Shown here: piece by piece, positions 14,293 through 22,546 of the stretch
Numbering within the stretch: the first letter of the stretch is position 1
Layout of the letters: the number at the start of each line of letters is the position of its first letter
Assembly: GCF_048269205.1 (NCBI RefSeq)
Contig: NZ_JBLXJC010000001.1
Coordinates: forward strand, 1,364,001 to 1,428,000
DNA length: 64,000 nt
Source: Emcibacter sp048269205
GTDB taxonomy: Bacteria; Pseudomonadota; Alphaproteobacteria; Sphingomonadales; Emcibacteraceae
Direction of reading: 5' to 3'
Made by a program: the position numbers and the translations under genes
Notes under the pieces: generated by a model
What the model was told of the DNA's origin: nothing
Databases searched by the model: none
The model's input: only the letters and a program-made list of their open reading frames with translations

Positions 14293-16698
14293 TTGGTAAC
14301 GCCAATGAACTCAGTATATCCAGTATTACCTCTTCGCGATATCGTTGTATTCCCGCACATGATTGTGCCCCTGTTTGTGGGACGGGAAAAGTCGGTAAAG
14401 GCGCTTGAGGACGTCATGGGAGATGACAAGAAAATTCTCCTTATTTCCCAGAAAGATGCGAACCAGGACGATCCGGGTGTTGATGACATTTACGAGATCG
14501 GTACCCTGGCGACTGTTCTGCAGCTCCTGAAGCTTCCCGACGGCACCGTCAAGGTGCTGGTGGAAGGCAGTGAGCGTGCAACGGTCACACGATATCTGGA
14601 AAATGAAGAATTTTTCGAAGCGGAGGCTGAGGTTCTTGCCTCTACCGGTACCGACAGTCCGGAAGTGGAAGGGCTTGCCCGGTCCGTGGTTGGTCAGTTC
14701 GAACAATATGTCAAACTGAACAAGAAAATTCCGCCCGAGGTTCTTGCTTCCGTCAAGCAGGTTGAGGATGTGGAAAAGCTTGCCGATGTCGTCGCCTCAC
14801 ATCTGTCCCTGAAGATTTCCGACAAGCAGGATCTTCTGGAAAACACTGATGTGGAAAAACGCCTGGAAAAAGTTTTCAGCGTGATGGAAAGCGAAATCGG
14901 CGTTATGCAGGTGGAAAAGAAAATCCGCCGGCGCGTGAAAAGCCAGATGGAGAAAACCCAGCGCGAATATTATCTGAACGAGCAGATGAAAGCCATTCAG
15001 AAAGAGCTGGGCGAAGGCGATGAAGGTCGTGACGAGCTTTCCGAAATCGAGGAAAAAATAGCCAAGACCAAGCTTTCCAAGGAAGCTCGCGAGAAAGCCT
15101 CGGCTGAGTTGAAAAAACTCAAATCCATGAGCCCAATGTCTGCGGAAGCCACCGTGGTCAGGAACTACCTTGACTGGATTTTGTCATTGCCCTGGGGCAA
15201 GAAGTCCAAGGTCAAATCAGACCTGTCCAAGGCGGAAGAGATTCTGGATGCGGATCACTATGGCCTGGACAAGGTCAAGGAACGCATCGTCGAATATCTG
15301 GCCGTGCAGCAGAGAACCAAGAAAATCAAGGGCCCGATCCTGTGTCTTGTTGGCCCGCCGGGTGTGGGTAAGACTTCTCTGGGTAAATCAATTGCCCGGG
15401 CGACCGGGCGCGAATTTGTCCGCTTTTCTGTCGGCGGTGTTCGTGATGAAGCTGAAATTCGGGGTCACCGGCGGACCTATATCGGCTCCATGCCGGGCAA
15501 GGTCGTCCAGAATCTGAAAAAGGCCGGCAGCAACAACCCGCTGTTCCTGCTTGACGAAATTGACAAGATGGGGGCCGATTACCGCGGTGATCCGGCATCT
15601 GCACTGCTCGAGGTTCTTGACCCTGAACAGAATAACAAGTTCAACGACCATTATCTGGAAGTGGATTATGATCTGTCCAATGTGATGTTCATTACCACAG
15701 CCAATACGCTGAACATGCCGCAGCCGCTGCTCGACCGTATGGAGATTATCCGCCTGTCCGGTTATACTGAGGACGAAAAGGTGGAAATTGCCAAACGTCA
15801 CCTGGTCAGCAAAAAGGTTGAAGATCATGGCCTTAAGGAAGATGAATGGTCCATTTCCGACAGCGCCCTCAGGGACCTGATCCGCTATTACACCCGCGAA
15901 GCCGGTGTACGTAATCTGGAGCGGGAAATCGCGAACCTGGTTCGTAAGGCAACAAAGGAAATTGTGCTCGGCAAGAAGAAAGCGGTTCATGTAACCTGCC
16001 GGAATCTGGAGAAATATGCCGGTGTTCGCAAGTTCCGTTACGGCGAACTCGAGGAAAAGGACATGATCGGCGTGACCACCGGTCTGGCCTGGACCGAGGT
16101 TGGCGGGGAAATTCTGGCTATCGAAGCCATTACCTCTCCGGGTAAGGGAAAGTTCACCATCACCGGTAAGCTGGGCGATGTGATGCAGGAATCCATCAAG
16201 GCCGCCATGAGCTTTGTCCGCTCCAAGGCTGTGGAGTTCGGCATTCAGCCCAACGCTTTTGACAAGACGGATATCCATATTCACGTGCCTGAAGGGGCCA
16301 CCCCCAAGGACGGGCCGTCTGCCGGTGTCGGGATGATCACGTCGATTGTCTCCGTTCTGACGGAAATTCCGGTGCGCCGGGATGTGGCCATGACTGGTGA
16401 AATCTCACTCCGCGGCAGGGTACTTCCCATCGGCGGCCTGAAAGAGAAACTTCTCGCGGCTCATCGTAGCGGAATCAAGAAGGTTCTTATCCCTGTGGAT
16501 AATGAAAAGGATCTGGCCGAGATTCCTGACAATGTGAAAAAAGGCCTGGAGATCGTTCCGGTCTCTACCGCCCAGGAAGTGTTGGAGCATGCGCTCGCGT
16601 CACCCCTGATTCCTCTCGATCCCAGCGATGTGGAGACTGTGACACCGCTGGCTGAAGGGGGCGGCGAATCTGAATTCGAGGGTCAGTTGAGGCACTAG
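14293..16698 (+). CDS. lon: ATP-dependent protease Lon
   Basis: Homohexameric AAA+ serine protease that degrades misfolded and regulatory proteins. It has 801 residues: an N-terminal LAN domain (PVLPLRDIVVFPHMIVPLF), a coiled-coil region (about 185-270), an ATPase with Walker A GPPGVGKT (354-361), and a C-terminal protease domain with the Ser676 (PKDGPSAG) and Lys719 (GGLKEKLL) dyad. The TTG at 14293 is chosen because AAAGG lies 7 bases upstream; the ATG at 14305 would sit 19 bases from it. The 117-base gap after clpX holds a small CGGGCG/CGCCCG hairpin, and lon probably has its own promoter, perhaps heat-inducible. Confidence 0.98.
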   Translation: MVTPMNSVYPVLPLRDIVVFPHMIVPLFVGREKSVKALEDVMGDDKKILLISQKDANQDDPGVDDIYEIGTLATVLQLLKLPDGTVKVLVEGSERATVTRYLENEEFFEAEAEVLASTGTDSPEVEGLARSVVGQFEQYVKLNKKIPPEVLASVKQVEDVEKLADVVASHLSLKISDKQDLLENTDVEKRLEKVFSVMESEIGVMQVEKKIRRRVKSQMEKTQREYYLNEQMKAIQKELGEGDEGRDELSEIEEKIAKTKLSKEAREKASAELKKLKSMSPMSAEATVVRNYLDWILSLPWGKKSKVKSDLSKAEEILDADHYGLDKVKERIVEYLAVQQRTKKIKGPILCLVGPPGVGKTSLGKSIARATGREFVRFSVGGVRDEAEIRGHRRTYIGSMPGKVVQNLKKAGSNNPLFLLDEIDKMGADYRGDPASALLEVLDPEQNNKFNDHYLEVDYDLSNVMFITTANTLNMPQPLLDRMEIIRLSGYTEDEKVEIAKRHLVSKKVEDHGLKEDEWSISDSALRDLIRYYTREAGVRNLEREIANLVRKATKEIVLGKKKAVHVTCRNLEKYAGVRKFRYGELEEKDMIGVTTGLAWTEVGGEILAIEAITSPGKGKFTITGKLGDVMQESIKAAMSFVRSKAVEFGIQPNAFDKTDIHIHVPEGATPKDGPSAGVGMITSIVSVLTEIPVRRDVAMTGEISLRGRVLPIGGLKEKLLAAHRSGIKKVLIPVDNEKDLAEIPDNVKKGLEIVPVSTAQEVLEHALASPLIPLDPSDVETVTPLAEGGGESEFEGQLRH

Positions 16699-16735
16699 AA
16701 TTTCAGCCGGAAACACCTAAATATTTAATCAAGAG

Positions 16736-16766
16736 ACGCTCATCCTTCAGGGATGGGCGTTTTTTG
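16736..16766 (+). terminator. intrinsic terminator of lon
   Basis: ACGCTCATCC pairs with GGATGGGCGT (one G-T pair) around a TTCAG loop, followed by six T. It begins 37 bases past the lon stop. Confidence 0.88.
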
Positions 16767-16841
16767 CTCCGGAAAAGTTTTTTTCAATCAATGTCAAGCG
16801 AACTTTATTGTAAAAAACGGCAGTTTTGTGAGGTTTTACCT

Positions 16842-16870
16842 TTGACGGAAAGCTAAATGCTGTCTACACT
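16842..16870 (+). promoter_or_regulatory. sigma-70 type promoter of hupB
   Basis: TTGACG and TACACT are separated by exactly 17 bases, 50 bases upstream of the HU start codon. The -35 is nearly consensus. It lies between the lon terminator and hupB, so HU is transcribed independently of lon. Confidence 0.7.
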
Positions 16871-16920
16871 GCACCGGCTTCATAACTATTTCAGTAGAGA
16901 CTTACACAAAGGGGAAGATA

Positions 16921-17196
16921 GTGAATAAGAATGATCTTATCGCCAGCGTCGCAACCGCCGCTGATATCTCAAAAGCAGACGCCGCTCAAGCTGTTGACGG
17001 TGTATTTAACGCAATTACTTCAGCGCTTTCTTCTGGTGACGAAGTTCGCCTGGTCGGCTTCGGTACTTTCAGCGTCGCAGCCCGTGCTGCCAGCGAAGGC
17101 CGCAACCCTCGCACAGGTGAAAAGATTCAGATCCCTGCGTCCAAGCAGCCTAAATTCAAGGCAGGCAAGGCCCTTAAAGATGCTGTAAACAAGTAA
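16921..17196 (+). CDS. hupB: DNA-binding protein HU
   Basis: Histone-like nucleoid protein of 91 residues that bends and compacts DNA without sequence specificity. The family signature GFGTFSVAARAA leads into the DNA-binding arm with GRNPRTGEKIQIPA and the C-terminal KAGKALKDAVNK. Position after lon is typical of hupB. Translation starts at GTG (16921) preceded by AAAGGGGAAG. It has its own promoter and a strong terminator. Confidence 0.97.
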   Translation: MNKNDLIASVATAADISKADAAQAVDGVFNAITSALSSGDEVRLVGFGTFSVAARAASEGRNPRTGEKIQIPASKQPKFKAGKALKDAVNK

Positions 17197-17213
17197 TTAT
17201 TTACTGTTTTCAG

Positions 17214-17250
17214 AGGCGGTTGGCAAAAAAAAAGCCAACCGCCTTTTTTA
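17214..17250 (+). terminator. intrinsic terminator of hupB
   Basis: AGGCGGTTGGC pairs perfectly with GCCAACCGCCT around an A9 loop and is followed by a T run. It starts 17 bases past the HU stop. Confidence 0.93.
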
Positions 17251-17291
17251 TTCTTTACAACAGCATGAACAAACGTTAGACATGCACCCAC

Positions 17292-17307
17292 GCAACGGAA
17301 ACGTTGC
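17292..17307 (+). other. GAAA-tetraloop hairpin between hupB terminator and tRNA-Val
   Basis: GCAACG-GAAA-CGTTGC is a perfect 6-bp stem with a GNRA tetraloop, 18 bases before tRNA-Val. It has no T run, so it is not a classic terminator. It could be part of the tRNA precursor leader or an upstream element. Confidence 0.4.
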
Positions 17308-17325
17308 AATAAGATGGTCAAAAAC

Positions 17326-17401
<76 letters not shown>

Positions 17402-17464
17402 TTTTATAAATTAAAGCAGTGACTTAGGTCTTGATCCAAATGGATAAAAACTTGAAAAAGCTGC

Positions 17465-17493
17465 TTGACTTGATCGGGGTCATCCCCTAAATC
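17465..17493 (+). promoter_or_regulatory. possible promoter of tRNA-Asp
   Basis: TTGACT and TAAATC are separated by 17 bases. The -10 ends 17 bases before the tRNA, an appropriate distance for a transcript start just upstream of it. The -10 hexamer is weak. Confidence 0.45.
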
Positions 17494-17510
17494 AGTCGCA
17501 CCACACCCGC

Positions 17511-17587
17511 GGGGGTGTAGCTCAGTTGGTTAGAGCGCTGGCCTGTCACGCCAGAGGTCGCGGGTTCGAGCCCCGTCACTCCCGCCA
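17511..17587 (+). tRNA. tRNA-Asp (anticodon GTC)
   Basis: A 77-base cloverleaf. The acceptor GGGGGTG pairs with CACTCCC (one G-T pair), the anticodon stem is CTGGC/GCCAG with loop CTGTCAC, the discriminator is G as expected for Asp, and CCA is encoded at 17585-17587. Confidence 0.97.
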
Positions 17588-17906
17588 TTTCTCTCCGAAA
17601 ATATTAACAAATACCTAATGATCCCCAAGTGGATGGCATTTACCTATTTTCTATGGAATTTCTCAAAAAAGTCCTTGGCAACACGCCTTATGAGGGTCTA
17701 TTAACAGGCCATGGAAGTTCTTGAAGTTCCATGTTGCCGGTTGGACGGGATTTGGCAAACTGAAAAGCAGTTAATTGTTTCCAATCGTGCCGGGCTGCGT
17801 TATGTAGTATAGGACTTCAAGACGGGCCGGAATCTCCAGGCAGTGATTTCGGCGGATGGGTGAACCTGCCTGTGAGTTGACCGCTATTAGAAGGGGTAGG
17901 GCATAG
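17588..17906 (+). other. 319-base leader region of the nuo operon
   Basis: No gene is visible between tRNA-Asp and nuoA. At 17710-17733 CATGGAA and TTCCATG form an inverted repeat with an inner TTC/GAA pairing. AGAAGGGGTAGGGC just before the nuoA ATG serves as ribosome-binding region. The operon promoter must lie here, but I see no convincing -35/-10 pair. Confidence 0.5.
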
Positions 17907-18272
17907 ATGAACGATATGCTGCTCGAATATCTTCCGATCCTGATTTTCTTTGTAATTGCCATTGTTTTGTCCGGGGTTTTTGTAACCCTGCCTATGCTGA
18001 TCGCCAAGCAGGCGCCCGATGCGGAAAAACTTTCCGCTTACGAATGCGGCTTCGAAGCCTTCGGTGACGCCAGGAAGCAGTTTGACGTGCGTTTCTATCT
18101 GGTGGCAATTCTCTTTATTATTTTTGACCTGGAAGTGGCTTTTCTTTTTCCCTGGGCTGTGGCGTTGGGCGACATCGGAATCTTCGGATTTGTATCCATG
18201 ATGATTTTCCTCGGTGTGCTGACCATCGGCTTTATTTATGAATGGAAAAAGGGCGCACTGGAATGGGAGTAA
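17907..18272 (+). CDS. nuoA: NADH-quinone oxidoreductase subunit A
   Basis: Small membrane subunit of respiratory complex I, which transfers electrons from NADH to quinone and pumps protons. It has 121 residues with three membrane segments (about 8-30, 65-86 and 91-113). The family signature is SAYECGFEAFGDARKQFDVRFYL, of which the ECGFE core and the acidic FDLEVAFLFPW segment lie near the quinone-site loop. It is the first gene of a complete 14-gene nuo operon and ends two bases before nuoB. Confidence 0.97.
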   Translation: MNDMLLEYLPILIFFVIAIVLSGVFVTLPMLIAKQAPDAEKLSAYECGFEAFGDARKQFDVRFYLVAILFIIFDLEVAFLFPWAVALGDIGIFGFVSMMIFLGVLTIGFIYEWKKGALEWE

Positions 18273-18274
18273 AT

Positions 18275-18823
18275 ATGTCTCAGGAAATGACCTCACCTGA
18301 AATGAAAGCCGAAATGGCGGGCCTTGAGCAGGACGCCTATTTCAAATCCATTTCTGACGAACTTGCCGATAAGGGCTTTGTGGTCACCCAGCTGGACGAT
18401 GTCATCGCCTGGGCCCGGACCGGTTCCCTATGGTGGATGACCTTTGGCCTGGCCTGCTGCGCTGTGGAAATGATGCATTCAAGCATGCCCCGTTACGACG
18501 TGGAAAGATTTGGTTTTGCGCCGCGTGCTTCCCCGCGTCAGTCCGATGTGATGATTGTGGCCGGAACGCTTACCAATAAAATGGCGCCGGCCCTGCGCAA
18601 GGTTTACGACCAGATGTCCGAACCGCGCTATGTGATTTCGATGGGAAGCTGCGCCAATGGCGGCGGCTATTACCATTATTCCTATTCTGTGGTGCGTGGC
18701 TGTGACCGGATCGTACCGGTCGACGTTTACGTGCCGGGCTGTCCTCCCACGGCGGAAGCGTTGCTGTATGGTATTTTGCAGCTGCAGAAAAAGATTCGCC
18801 GTACGGCGTCCATTGACCGGTAA
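18275..18823 (+). CDS. nuoB: NADH-quinone oxidoreductase subunit B
   Basis: Peripheral-arm subunit carrying the terminal iron-sulfur cluster N2, which hands electrons to quinone. It has 182 residues from the ATG at 18275, chosen over longer in-frame starts inside nuoA because GGGAG lies 5 bases upstream. The cluster ligands are the adjacent Cys61-Cys62 (FGLACCAVEMMH), Cys126 (GSCANGGG) and Cys156 (YVPGCPPTAEALL). All four N2 cysteines are present. It forms the quinone cavity together with NuoD. Confidence 0.98.
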   Translation: MSQEMTSPEMKAEMAGLEQDAYFKSISDELADKGFVVTQLDDVIAWARTGSLWWMTFGLACCAVEMMHSSMPRYDVERFGFAPRASPRQSDVMIVAGTLTNKMAPALRKVYDQMSEPRYVISMGSCANGGGYYHYSYSVVRGCDRIVPVDVYVPGCPPTAEALLYGILQLQKKIRRTASIDR

Positions 18824-18837
18824 GCAGGAGACTGTTG

Positions 18838-19461
18838 ATGATCAATCAGGAAGCACTTGAGGACCTGCGCGAGCATATTTCTGCCGCGCTGCCCAATGAA
18901 GTGAATGACATTGTCATTGCCTTTGATGAAATCACCGTTCTGGCCCGTGCCGAGCGGATTGTCGAGGTTCTGACTTTTCTTAAAAGTGACTCAAGCTGTA
19001 AATTCACCCAGCTTACCGATCTGTGCGGCGTCGATTATCCGGAACGCGCGAAACGGTTTGATGTGGTCTATCAGCTGCTCAGCATAACCCAGAATCAACG
19101 TCTGCGCGTGAAGATCGAAACCGACGAGGAAACGCCAGTGCCCTCCGTGGTTGATGTATATCCGGCTGCCGGCTGGTACGAGCGTGAAGCCTGGGACATG
19201 TATGGCGTCATGTTTGACGGTAACCCGGACTTGCGCCGGCTTCTTACCGATTATGGTTTTCAGGGCTTCCCCCTGCGCAAGGATTTCCCGCTGACCGGCT
19301 ATGTGGAGCTGCGTTACAGCGAGGAAGAAAAACGTGTGGTTTACGAACCTGTTCAGCTGACCCAGGAATTCCGGAAATTTGATTTTATGAGCCCCTGGGA
19401 AGGTGCGAAATATATTCTGCCCGGCGATGAAAAGGCCGAAAACGGGCAGGAGGGTAAATAA
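18838..19461 (+). CDS. nuoC: NADH-quinone oxidoreductase subunit C
   Basis: The 30-kDa subunit of the complex I peripheral arm, a structural partner of NuoD without its own redox centre. It has 207 residues; the ATG at 18838 sits 7 bases after AGGAG, and the preceding TTG is less likely. Signatures are AGWYEREAWDMYGVMFDGN and GFPLRKDFPLTGY. It is a separate gene, not fused to nuoD as in enterobacteria, which suits an alphaproteobacterium. nuoD begins directly after its stop codon. Confidence 0.97.
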   Translation: MINQEALEDLREHISAALPNEVNDIVIAFDEITVLARAERIVEVLTFLKSDSSCKFTQLTDLCGVDYPERAKRFDVVYQLLSITQNQRLRVKIETDEETPVPSVVDVYPAAGWYEREAWDMYGVMFDGNPDLRRLLTDYGFQGFPLRKDFPLTGYVELRYSEEEKRVVYEPVQLTQEFRKFDFMSPWEGAKYILPGDEKAENGQEGK

Positions 19462-20640
19462 ATGTCTGAAGTGGATATCAAGAACTTCAACCTCAACTTC
19501 GGTCCCCAGCACCCCGCTGCACACGGTGTGCTGCGCCTGATTTTGGAGCTGGACGGCGAAATTGTAGAGCGCAGCGATCCGCACATCGGTCTTTTGCACC
19601 GGGGAACGGAAAAACTGATCGAAAACAAGACCTACCTGCAGGCTATTCCCTATTTTGACCGGCTCGACTATGTGGCGCCCATGAACCAGGAACATGCTTT
19701 TGTCCTGGCGATTGAAAAACTGATGGATATCGAGGTGCCGGAACGCGGCCAGTATATCCGGGTGCTGTTTTCCGAAATCGGCCGGATCCTCAACCACATT
19801 CTGAATGTCACCACTCACGCCATGGACGTAGGCGCGTTGACGCCGATTCTGTGGCTGTTCGAGGAACGCGAAAAGCTGATGGAATTCTATGAAGGGGTCT
19901 GCGGGGCCCGTCTTCATGCCAACTATTTCCGCCCCGGCGGGGTGCATCAGGATATGCCAGCCGGTATGGCAGAGAAAATTCTGCAGTTCTGCGATGATTT
20001 TGTTCAGGTTCTCTCGGATACCGAGGGCCTTATCGTTGAAAACCGCATTTTCAAGCAGCGCAACGTGGATATCGGTGTGATCAGCAAGGAAGATGCTCTG
20101 GCCTGGGGCTATACCGGTCCCATGCTGCGCGGTACCGGCATTGCCTGGGATATTCGCAAGGCGGAACCCTATGACTGCTATGACAGGCTGGATTTTGATG
20201 TGGTGGTCGGCAAGCACAGCGACTGTTATGACCGCTATATCCTGCGTCTGGAGGAAATGCACCAGAGCCTGAAGATCATGCGCCAGTGCATCGAGAAAAT
20301 GCCTGAAGGTCCGGTGATGTCAGTGAATAACAAGGTGACGCCGCCGCGCCGCGCCGACATGAAGAATTCCATGGAAGCTTTGATTCATCATTTCAAACTT
20401 TATACCGAGGGCTTCAAAGTGCCCGAGGGTGAGGTTTATGCGGCTGTCGAAGCCCCCAAGGGTGAATTCGGCGTCTATCTGGTATCTGATGGCTCCAATA
20501 TGCCTTACCGTTGCAAGATCCGGGCGCCGGGATATGCCCATCTGCAGTCCATGGATTATATGGCAAAGGGTCACATGCTGGCTGATATACCGGCCTTGAT
20601 CGGGTCCTTTGATATTGTGTTCGGAGAAATCGACCGATGA
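19462..20640 (+). CDS. nuoD: NADH-quinone oxidoreductase subunit D
   Basis: The 49-kDa subunit, related to [NiFe]-hydrogenase large subunits, that lines the quinone-reduction site next to cluster N2. It has 392 residues. GPQHPAAHGVLRL (14-26) carries the conserved His of the quinone-binding loop. Other family motifs are GLLHRGTEKLIE, YFDRLDYVAPMNQEH and the C-terminal DIVFGEIDR. It begins directly after the nuoC stop and overlaps nuoE by 4 bases (ATGA), so the two are translationally coupled. Confidence 0.98.
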   Translation: MSEVDIKNFNLNFGPQHPAAHGVLRLILELDGEIVERSDPHIGLLHRGTEKLIENKTYLQAIPYFDRLDYVAPMNQEHAFVLAIEKLMDIEVPERGQYIRVLFSEIGRILNHILNVTTHAMDVGALTPILWLFEEREKLMEFYEGVCGARLHANYFRPGGVHQDMPAGMAEKILQFCDDFVQVLSDTEGLIVENRIFKQRNVDIGVISKEDALAWGYTGPMLRGTGIAWDIRKAEPYDCYDRLDFDVVVGKHSDCYDRYILRLEEMHQSLKIMRQCIEKMPEGPVMSVNNKVTPPRRADMKNSMEALIHHFKLYTEGFKVPEGEVYAAVEAPKGEFGVYLVSDGSNMPYRCKIRAPGYAHLQSMDYMAKGHMLADIPALIGSFDIVFGEIDR

Positions 20641-21260
20641 GCGTGAGTGTCAAGAACAGCGAAACCTTCGAGTTTACGCCGGAAAACCTGGAATGGGCCA
20701 AGGGCCAGATCGCCAAATATCCGGAAGGTCGCCAGCAGAGCGCCGTAATGCCGCTTCTGCACAAGGCCCAGGATCAGAATGGTGGCTGGATCACCGTGCC
20801 GATTATGGAATATATCGCCGACATGCTGGATATGCCTTATATCCGCGTGCATGAGGTGGCCAGTTTCTATTCCATGTACAATCTGAAGCCGGTAGGGAAG
20901 CATGTGATCGAGGTTTGCACCACGACACCCTGCTGGCTGCGCGGATCTGATGACATAGTTCGGACCTGCAAGGAAGAGCTGGGCATTGGTTTCGGCGAAA
21001 CCACCGAGGACGGCGAGTTTACTCTCCTTGAAGTGGAATGCGCTGGGGCCTGTGTCAATGCCCCGGTGATCGCCTATAAGGAAGAATATTACGAAGACCT
21101 GGATGAGAGCAGCACCCGCGCCTTCATTCGCGGTATCAAGGCCGGCAAGGTCCCCGCAGCAGGGCCTCAGATCAACCGTTTCAAAGCCTGTCCCATGGGC
21201 GGCCCGACCAGCCTGACCGAGTATGCACCCGAAAATCTGACCGGAGGAGGGGACAAATAA
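20637..21260 (+). CDS. nuoE: NADH-quinone oxidoreductase subunit E
   Basis: The 24-kDa thioredoxin-fold subunit of the NADH dehydrogenase module, holding the off-path [2Fe-2S] cluster N1a. It has 207 residues with all four ligands: Cys94 and Cys99 (EVCTTTPCWLRG), Cys135 and Cys139 (EVECAGACVNAP). The C-terminus from about residue 165 is longer than in E. coli NuoE (166 residues), as in other alphaproteobacteria. It overlaps both neighbours (4 bases with nuoD, 1 base with nuoF). Confidence 0.97.
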   Translation: MSVSVKNSETFEFTPENLEWAKGQIAKYPEGRQQSAVMPLLHKAQDQNGGWITVPIMEYIADMLDMPYIRVHEVASFYSMYNLKPVGKHVIEVCTTTPCWLRGSDDIVRTCKEELGIGFGETTEDGEFTLLEVECAGACVNAPVIAYKEEYYEDLDESSTRAFIRGIKAGKVPAAGPQINRFKACPMGGPTSLTEYAPENLTGGGDK

Positions 21261-22537
21261 TGCTAGCAGATAGAGATCGCATTTTTACCAACCTCTATGG
21301 TTTTCAGGACTGGAATCTGCCGGCTGCCAAGAAGCGCGGTGACTGGGACCAAACCAAAGCCATGATCGACAAAGGACATGATTGGTTGATCCAGGAAATG
21401 AAAAGTTCCGGTCTGCGCGGTCGCGGCGGGGCGGGTTTCCCGACCGGTCTGAAATGGTCCTTCATGCCCAAGGAATCAGACGGTCGCCCCAACTATCTGG
21501 TGGTGAACGCCGATGAGGGCGAGCCCGGCACCTGTAAAGACCGGGAAATCATGCGCCATGATCCGCACAAGCTGATCGAAGGCTGCCTGATCGCGGGTTA
21601 CGCCATGCGCGCTATTGCCGCCTATATCTATATCCGCGGCGAATTCGTGCATGAAGCCAATGTGCTTGAAGCCGCCATACAGGAAGCCTATGACGACGGC
21701 CTGATCGGTAAGAACGCCAGCGGCACCGGTTACGACTTTGATGTTTATGTGCATCGCGGCGCTGGCGCCTATATCTGTGGTGAAGAAACTGCCCTGATCG
21801 AAAGCCTGGAAGGCAAGAAAGGCCAGCCGCGCCTGAAACCGCCGTTCCCGGCCAATGTGGGTGTGTTCGGTTGCCCGACGACTGTGAACAATGTGGAATC
21901 TATTGCTGTGGTGCCGGAAATCCTGCGTCGCGGCGGTGCCTGGTTTGCCGGTCTCGGCCGTGAAAACAATACCGGTACCAAGCTTTTCTGCATCTCCGGC
22001 CATGTGGAACGCCCCTGTACCGTAGAAGAGGAAATGGGCATTCCGCTCAAAGAACTGATCGAGCGCCATTGCGGCGGCGTACGCGGCGGCTGGGATAATC
22101 TTCTGGCTGTGATCCCCGGCGGATCTTCAGTTCCGGTTCTGCCTAAAAACATTTGTGATGACGTGTTGATGGATTTCGACAGTCTGCGCGAAGTGCAAAG
22201 TGGCCTTGGTACGGCGGCGGTGATTGTGATGGACAAATCCACCGACATCGTCAAGGCGATCGCCCGCCTGTCAGCTTTCTACAAACATGAAAGCTGCGGC
22301 CAGTGTACGCCTTGTCGCGAAGGCACCGGCTGGATGTGGCGGGTCATGGAGCGCCTGGTGACCGGTGAAGCGGATGTGAGCGAGATTGACATGCTGCTGG
22401 ATGTGACCAAACAGATCGAGGGCCATACAATTTGTGCTCTCGGCGATGCGGCAGCCTGGCCCATTCAGGGTCTGATGCGCCATTTCCGCCCTGAGGTGGA
22501 GCGTCGTATTGAAGAATATAAAAGTCAGGCTGCGTAG
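21260..22537 (+). CDS. nuoF: NADH-quinone oxidoreductase subunit F
   Basis: The 51-kDa flavoprotein that oxidises NADH at FMN and passes electrons to cluster N3. It has 425 residues. Visible are the NADH/FMN-binding glycine-rich segment RGRGGAGFPTGLKWSF, the FMN site motif NADEGEPGTCKDRE, and the [4Fe-4S] ligands ESCGQCTPCREGTGWM with a later Cys in GHTICALGD. The ATG shares its A with the nuoE stop (TAATG), indicating coupled translation. All expected cofactor residues appear intact. Confidence 0.98.
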   Translation: MLADRDRIFTNLYGFQDWNLPAAKKRGDWDQTKAMIDKGHDWLIQEMKSSGLRGRGGAGFPTGLKWSFMPKESDGRPNYLVVNADEGEPGTCKDREIMRHDPHKLIEGCLIAGYAMRAIAAYIYIRGEFVHEANVLEAAIQEAYDDGLIGKNASGTGYDFDVYVHRGAGAYICGEETALIESLEGKKGQPRLKPPFPANVGVFGCPTTVNNVESIAVVPEILRRGGAWFAGLGRENNTGTKLFCISGHVERPCTVEEEMGIPLKELIERHCGGVRGGWDNLLAVIPGGSSVPVLPKNICDDVLMDFDSLREVQSGLGTAAVIVMDKSTDIVKAIARLSAFYKHESCGQCTPCREGTGWMWRVMERLVTGEADVSEIDMLLDVTKQIEGHTICALGDAAAWPIQGLMRHFRPEVERRIEEYKSQAA

Positions 22538-22546
22538 GAGTAGAAA

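Noticed and set aside
18991..20262. 423-codon reverse-strand open frame across nuoC-nuoD
   Set aside because: Antisense to two conserved complex I genes; the translation has no recognisable domain.
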